Shown one piece after another: positions 9,579-14,156 of a stretch of 14,156 bases of DNA. The notes below the pieces were generated by a model. That model searched no databases. It had not been told where the DNA came from and saw nothing but the letters and a program-made list of their open reading frames with translations. Within the stretch, counting starts at the first letter, position 1; each line of letters begins with the position of its first letter. Source of the DNA: Saccoglossus kowalevskii (taxonomy: Eukaryota > Hemichordata > Enteropneusta > Harrimaniidae); contig NW_003135204.1 in the NCBI RefSeq assembly GCF_000003605.2, positions 1-14,156 on the forward strand. The letters are read 5' to 3'. Made by a program: the position numbers and the translations under genes.

Positions 9579-10397
9579 GTCACAGTGAGCTATTCTCTAG
9601 AGACCTCAAAACAAAGAGTCACAGTGAGCTATTCCCTAGAGACCTCAAAACAAAGAGTCACAGTGAGCTATTTCCTAGAGACCTCAAAACAAAGAGTCAC
9701 AGTGAGTTATTTCCTAGAGACCTCAAAACAAAGAGTCACAGTGAGCTATTTCCTAGAGACCTCAAAACAAAGAGTCACAGTGAGCTATTTCCTAGAGACC
9801 TCAAAACAAAGAGTCACAGTGAGCTATTCCCTAGAGACCTCAAAACAAAGAGTCACAGTGAGCTATTCTCTAGAGACCTCAAAACAAAGAGTCACAGTGA
9901 GCTATTTCCTAGAGACCTCAAAACAAAGAGTCACAGTGAGCTATTCCCTAGAGACCTCAAAACAAAGAGTCACAGTGAGCTATTCCCTAGAGACCTCAAA
10001 ACAAAGAGTCACAGTGAGCTATTTCCTAGAGACCTCAAAACAAAGAGTCACAGTGAGCTATTTCCTAGAGACCTCAAAACAAAGAGTCACAGTGAGCTAT
10101 TCCCTAGAGACCTCAAAACAAAGAGTCACAGTGAGCTATTTCCTAGAGACCTCAAAACAAAGAGTCACAGTGAGTTATTCCCTAGAGACCTCAAAACAAA
10201 GAGTCACAGTGAGCTATTCCCTAGAGACCTCAAAACAAAGAGTCACAGTGAGCTATTTCCTAGAGACCTCAAAACAAAGAGTCACAGTGAGCTATTCCCT
10301 AGAGACCTCAAAACAAAGAGTCACAGTGAGCTATTCCCTAGAGACCTCAAAACAAAGAGTCACAGTGAGCTATTCTCTAGAGACCTCAAAACAAAGA
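9579..10397 (+). repeat. Zone with three CTC-type (XbaI-creating) monomers
   Basis: Monomers at 9579, 9852 and 10359 have C>T at position 18, making TCTAGA at 9596, 9869 and 10376. Their spacing is 273 bp (7 monomers) and 507 bp (13 monomers). Two GTTAT C-type monomers (9462-9500 just upstream, and 10164-10202) are the only GTTATTCCC copies in the window. The order around the three marks is similar but not identical, so a clean seven-monomer unit is not established. Confidence 0.7.
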
Positions 10398-10436
10398 GTC
10401 ACAGTGAGCTATTTCCTAGAGACATCAAAACAAAGA
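10398..10436 (+). repeat. GACATC variant monomer, copy 1
   Basis: Position 27 is A (GAGACATCAAAAC). The only other copy is at 10594-10632, 196 bp downstream: five monomers including one with a one-base insertion. Two nearby copies and none elsewhere indicate a young local duplication or conversion. Both remove the BsaI-type GAGACC. Confidence 0.85.
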
Positions 10437-10593
10437 GTCACAGTGAGCTATTCCCTAGAGACCTCAAAACAAAGAGTCACAGTGAGCTATTCCCTAGAGA
10501 CCTCAAAACAAAGAGTCACAGTGAGCTATTTCCTAGAGACCTCAAAACAAAGAGTCACAGTGAGCTATTCCCTAGAGACCTTCAAAACAAAGA

Positions 10594-10632
10594 GTCACAG
10601 TGAGCTATTTCCTAGAGACATCAAAACAAAGA
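10594..10632 (+). repeat. GACATC variant monomer, copy 2
   Basis: Same position-27 change as the copy at 10398, again in a T-type monomer. It directly follows a 40-bp monomer with the CCTTC insertion (10554-10593). In the first copy the preceding monomer is the CTC type, so the duplication tract, if any, is short on that side. Confidence 0.85.
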
Positions 10633-11061
10633 GTCACAGTGAGCTATTTCCTAGAGACCTCAAAACAAAGAGTCACAGTGAGCTATTCCCTAGAGACCTC
10701 AAAACAAAGAGTCACAGTGAGCTATTTCCTAGAGACCTCAAAACAAAGAGTCACAGTGAGCTATTTCCTAGAGACCTCAAAACAAAGAGTCACAGTGAGC
10801 TATTTCCTAGAGACCTCAAAACAAAGAGTCACAGTGAGCTATTTCCTAGAGACCTCAAAACAAAGAGTCACAGTGAGCTATTTCCTAGAGACCTCAAAAC
10901 AAAGAGTCACAGTGAGTTATTTCCTAGAGACCTCAAAACAAAGAGTCACAGTGAGCTATTTCCTAGAGACCTCAAAACAAAGAGTCACAGTGAGCTATTT
11001 CCTAGAGACCTCAAAACAAAGAGTCACAGTGAGCTATTCCCTAGAGACCTCAAAACAAAGA

Positions 11062-11410
11062 GTCACAGTGAGCTATTTCCTAGAGACCTTCAAAACAGAG
11101 TCACAGTGAGCTATTTCCTAGAGACCTCAAAACAAAGAGTCACAGTGAGCTATTCCCTAGAGACCTCAAAACAAAGAGTCACAGTGAGTTATTTCCTAGA
11201 GACCTCAAAACAAAGAGTCACAGTGAGCTATTTCCTAGAGACCTCAAAACAAAGAGTCACAGTGAGCTATTTCCTAGAGACCTCAAAACAAAGAGTCACA
11301 GTGAGTTATTTCCTAGAGACCTCAAAACAAAGAGTCACAGTGAGCTATTCCCTAGAGACCTCAAAACAAAGAGTCACAGTGAGCTATTTCCTAGAGACCT
11401 TCAAAACAGA
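11062..11410 (+). repeat. Nine-monomer stretch bounded by two compound-indel monomers
   Basis: 38-bp T-type monomers with both the extra T and the short tail stand at 11062-11099 and 11373-11410, 311 bp apart (eight monomers, one base short). Each follows a C-type monomer, and GTTAT T-type copies with two plain T-type copies precede both. The upstream flanks match only after allowing one inserted monomer, so this looks like an imperfect duplication of a block of about 5 to 8 monomers. Confidence 0.65.
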
Positions 11411-11449
11411 GTCACAGTGAGCTATTCCCTAGAGACCTCAAAACAAAGA

Positions 11450-13083
11450 GTCACAGTGAGCTATTTCCTAGAGACCTCAAAACAAAGAGTCACAGTGAGC
11501 TATTTCCTAGAGACCTCAAAACAAAGAGTCACAGTGAGCTATTTCCTAGAGACCTCAAAACAAAGAGTCACAGTGAGCTATTTCCTAGAGACCTCAAAAC
11601 AAAGAGTCACAGTGAGCTATTTCCTAGAGACCTCAAAACAAAGAGTCACAGTGAGCTATTTCCTAGAGACCTCAAAACAAAGAGTCACAGTGAGCTATTT
11701 CCTAGAGACCTCAAAACAAAGAGTCACAGTGAGCTATTTCCTAGAGACCTCAAAACAAAGAGTCACAGTGAGCTATTCCCTAGAGACCTCAAAACAAAGA
11801 GTCACAGTGAGCTATTTCCTAGAGACCTCAAAACAAAGAGTCACAGTGAGCTATTCCCTAGAGACCTCAAAACAGAGTCACAGTGAGCTATTTCCTAGAG
11901 ACCTCAAAACAAAGTCACAGTGAGCTATTTCCTAGAGACCTCAAAACAAAGAGTCACAGTGAGCTATTCCCTAGAGACCTCAAAACAAAGAGTCACAGTG
12001 AGCTATTCCCTAGAGACCTCAAAACAAAGAGTCACAGTGAGCTATTTCCTAGAGACCTCAAAACAAAGAGTCACAGTGAGCTATTTCCTAGAGACCTCAA
12101 AACAAAGAGTCACAGTGAGCTATTTCCTAGAGACCTCAAAACAAAGAGTCACAGTGAGCTATTTCCTAGAGACCTCAAAACAAAGAGTCACAGTGAGCTA
12201 TTTCCTAGAGACCTCAAAACAAAGAGTCACAGTGAGCTATTTCCTAGAGACCTCAAAACAAAGAGTCACAGTGAGCTATTTCCTAGAGACCTCAAAACAA
12301 AGAGTCACAGTGAGCTATTTCCTAGAGACCTCAAAACAAAGAGTCACAGTGAGCTATTTCCTAGAGACCTCAAAACAAAGAGTCACAGTGAGTTATTTCC
12401 TAGAGACCTCAAAACAAAGAGTCACAGTGAGCTATTCCCTAGAGACCTCAAAACAAAGAGTCACAGTGAGCTATTCCCTAGAGACCTCAAAACAAAGAGT
12501 CACAGTGAGCTATTTCCTAGAGACCTCAAAACAAAGAGTCACAGTGAGCTATTTCCTAGAGACCTCAAAACAAAGAGTCACAGTGAGCTATTTCCTAGAG
12601 ACCTCAAAACAAAGAGTCACAGTGAGCTATTTCCTAGAGACCTCAAAACAAAGAGTCACAGTGAGCTATTTCCTAGAGACCTCAAAACAAAGAGTCACAG
12701 TGAGCTATTTCCTAGAGACCTCAAAACAAAGAGTCACAGTGAGCTATTTCCTAGAGACCTCAAAACAAAGAGTCACAGTGAGCTATTCCCTAGAGACCTC
12801 AAAACAAAGAGTCACAGTGAGCTATTTCCTAGAGACCTCAAAACAAAGAGTCACAGTGAGCTATTTCCTAGAGACCTCAAAACAAAGAGTCACAGTGAGC
12901 TATTTCCTAGAGACCTCAAAACAAAGAGTCACAGTGAGTTATTTCCTAGAGACCTCAAAACAAAGAGTCACAGTGAGCTATTTCCTAGAGACCTCAAAAC
13001 AAAGAGTCACAGTGAGCTATTTCCTAGAGACCTCAAAACAAAGAGTCACAGTGAGCTATTTCCTAGAGACCTCAAAACAAAGA
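11450..13083 (+). repeat. T-type-rich zone
   Basis: Of 42 monomers, 35 carry T at position 17 (hand count). T runs of 8 (11450-11761), 10 (12031-12420), 7 (12499-12771) and 7 (12811-13083) are separated by one or a few C-type monomers, often as a CC pair. One copy (11877-11913) repeats the CAAAGTC junction of 1525. The zone contrasts with 8176-10750, where about half or more of the monomers carry C at position 17. Confidence 0.7.
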
Positions 13084-13864
13084 GTCACAGTGAGCTATTC
13101 CCTAGAGACCTCAAAACAAAGAGTCACAGTGAGCTATTCCCTAGAGACCTCAAAACAAAGAGTCACAGTGAGCTATTTCCTAGAGACCTTCAAAACAAAG
13201 AGTCACAGTGAGCTATTTCCTAGAGACCTCAAAACAAAGAGTCACAGTGAGCTATTCCCTAGAGACCTCAAAACAAAGAGTCACAGTGAGCTATTCCCTA
13301 GAGACCTCAAAACAAAGAGTCACAGTGAGCTATTTCCTAGAGACCTCAAAACAAAGAGTCACAGTGAGCTATTCCCTAGAGACCTCAAAACAAAGAGTCA
13401 CAGTGAGCTATTTCCTAGAGACCTCAAAACAAAGAGTCACAGTGAGCTATTTCCTAGAGACCTCAAAACAAAGAGTCACAGTGAGCTATTCCCTAGAGAC
13501 CTCAAAACAAAGAGTCACAGTGAGCTATTTCCTAGAGACCTCAAAACAAAGAGTCACAGTGAGCTATTTCCTAGAGACCTCAAAACAAAGAGTCACAGTG
13601 AGCTATTCCCTAGAGACCTCAAAACAAAGAGTCACAGTGAGTTATTTCCTAGAGACCTCAAAACAAAGAGTCACAGTGAGCTATTTCCTAGAGACCTCAA
13701 AACAAAGAGTCACAGTGAGCTATTTCCTAGAGACCTCAAAACAAAGAGTCACAGTGAGCTATTCCCTAGAGACCTCAAAACAAAGAGTCACAGTGAGCTA
13801 TTTCCTAGAGACCTCAAAACAAAGAGTCACAGTGAGCTATTTCCTAGAGACCTCAAAACAAAGA

Positions 13865-13903
13865 GTCACAGTGAGTTAGTCCCTAGAGACCTCAAAACAA
13901 AGA
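13865..13903 (+). repeat. GTTAGTCCC variant monomer, copy 4
   Basis: Same two changes as the copies at 3311, 6421 and 6538, but here preceded by a T-type monomer rather than C-type. It is followed by four T-type copies and then the CCCCCAAGGCAAGG variant at 14060. Confidence 0.9.
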
Positions 13904-14059
13904 GTCACAGTGAGCTATTTCCTAGAGACCTCAAAACAAAGAGTCACAGTGAGCTATTTCCTAGAGACCTCAAAACAAAGAGTCACAGTGAGCTATTTCC
14001 TAGAGACCTCAAAACAAAGAGTCACAGTGAGCTATTTCCTAGAGACCTCAAAACAAAGA

Positions 14060-14098
14060 GTCACAGTGAGCTATTTCCTAGAGCCCCCAAGGCAAGGA
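14060..14098 (+). repeat. CCCCCAAGGCAAGG variant monomer, copy 4
   Basis: All five diagnostic tail changes are present. Unlike the other members of this family it is followed by a T-type monomer (14099-14136), not a C-type one. It lies 59 bases from the window end. Confidence 0.9.
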
Positions 14099-14156
14099 GT
14101 CACAGTGAGCTATTTCCTAGAGACCTCAAACAAAGAGTCACAGTGAGCTATTTCTA
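14099..14156 (+). repeat. Terminal 38-bp monomer and 20-nt partial monomer with a defect
   Basis: The last full monomer has CTCAAAC (one A lost from the AAAA run), seen otherwise only at 667-704. The partial copy ends TATTTCTA where TATTTCCTA is expected, one C lost. This cluster at the end mirrors the private insertions at base 1-41 and may be contig-end error. The array itself gives no sign of stopping here. Confidence 0.8.

Larger units (their letters stand above)
1..14156 (+). repeat. 39-bp tandem satellite array, 363 full monomers plus one partial
   Basis: Every base belongs to a head-to-tail repeat of one 39-bp monomer (phase used here: starts GTCACAGTGAG, then C/T-TATT, a variable C/T, CCTAGAG, ACCTC, and an A-rich tail AAAACAAAGA). 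Orientation never flips and no foreign sequence interrupts. By hand count about 225 monomers carry T at position 17 and about 127 carry C; the rest are rarer types. About 22 copies have GTTAT instead of GCTAT (position 12), plus four with GTTAG. The C-type monomer holds 15 A, 10 C, 7 G and 7 T, so the plus strand is A-rich. Each standard copy carries AGCT (AluI), CTAG (BfaI), GAGTC (HinfI) and GAGACC (BsaI). No CG dinucleotide was seen. The family is not recognised; an array this long and pure is typical of eukaryotic satellite DNA, but that placement is inference. Confidence 0.98.

Noticed and set aside
8220-11420. Giant repetitive protein made of 13-residue units
   Set aside because: It starts only at GTG, has no upstream signals, and crosses between two frames at indel monomers. 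The main polymorphism changes Ser/Phe in one frame and is silent in the other. Other open stretches overlap it in a different frame. All of this follows from a 39-nt unit with two stop-free frames.
1-14156. CRISPR array
   Set aside because: Repeats are directly adjacent with no unique spacers, the unit is the entire 39 bp, and no cas-like gene is present.
1-14156. Solenoid or DNA-binding repeat protein (TALE, PPR, silk or antifreeze-like)
   Set aside because: The unit of 13 residues does not match the TALE (about 34) or PPR (about 35) lengths, the composition lacks their key residues, and the frame is not maintained.
1-14156. AP-1-like sites (AGAGTCA at each monomer junction)
   Set aside because: One mismatch from TGAGTCA at every copy. 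It is a short match in a simple repeat with no supporting context.
1-14156. Telomeric repeat or G-quadruplex array
   Set aside because: No short G-rich unit. The longest G runs are GG in the variant monomers, and neither strand has G-tracts of three or more repeated closely enough.
1-14156. Transposon, tRNA, rRNA or other RNA gene hidden in the array
   Set aside because: Every base is assigned to a monomer once the listed indels are allowed (363 x 39 - 21 = 14136, plus a 20-nt partial), leaving no unassigned sequence.

Overview
The whole window is one uninterrupted tandem repeat. A 39-bp monomer runs head to tail in a single orientation from base 1 to base 14156. Phasing each monomer at its GTCAC, I hand-counted 363 complete monomers (1-14136) plus a 20-nt partial copy (14137-14156). 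Two checks agree: a copy-by-copy tally gives 363, and 363 x 39 minus the net 21 bases lost in the indels I listed gives exactly 14136. I found no unique DNA, transposon, RNA gene, promoter or terminator, and no credible protein-coding gene. A perfect C-type copy lies at 81-119 and a perfect T-type copy at 901-939.

This pattern suggests eukaryotic satellite or large minisatellite DNA (pericentromeric, subtelomeric or interstitial heterochromatin), about 41-44% GC per monomer. I do not recognise the monomer and cannot name the organism. The array is very uniform. Outside two common polymorphisms (C/T at monomer position 17, C/T at position 12) I counted only about 40 substitutions in 14 kb, 24 of them in five related variant monomers. 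That indicates recent homogenisation and a good consensus sequence rather than a raw noisy read.

Layout: 1-41 edge monomer with two private insertions; 356-704 and 1873-2184 alternating T/C dimers; 1758, 2959, 7670, 7825 and 14060 'CCAAGGCAAGG' variant monomers; 3311, 6421, 6538 and 13865 'GTTAGT' variants; 4557-5096 pure T-type run; 5058-5523 duplicated six-monomer block; 5602-5913 TTCC tetramers; 8176-8642 pure C-type run; 9579-10397 zone with three XbaI-creating variants; 11450-13083 T-rich zone; 14099-14156 defective edge. No single higher-order period covers the window. The order looks like many local duplications of 2 to 8 monomers made by unequal exchange.

Long apparent reading frames (the longest, 8220-11420, exceeds 1000 codons) are an arithmetic result of a 39-nt unit (13 codons) with two stop-free plus-strand frames. 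They start at GTG, break where monomers carry +1 or -2 indels, and share no fixed frame. I do not annotate any as genes.
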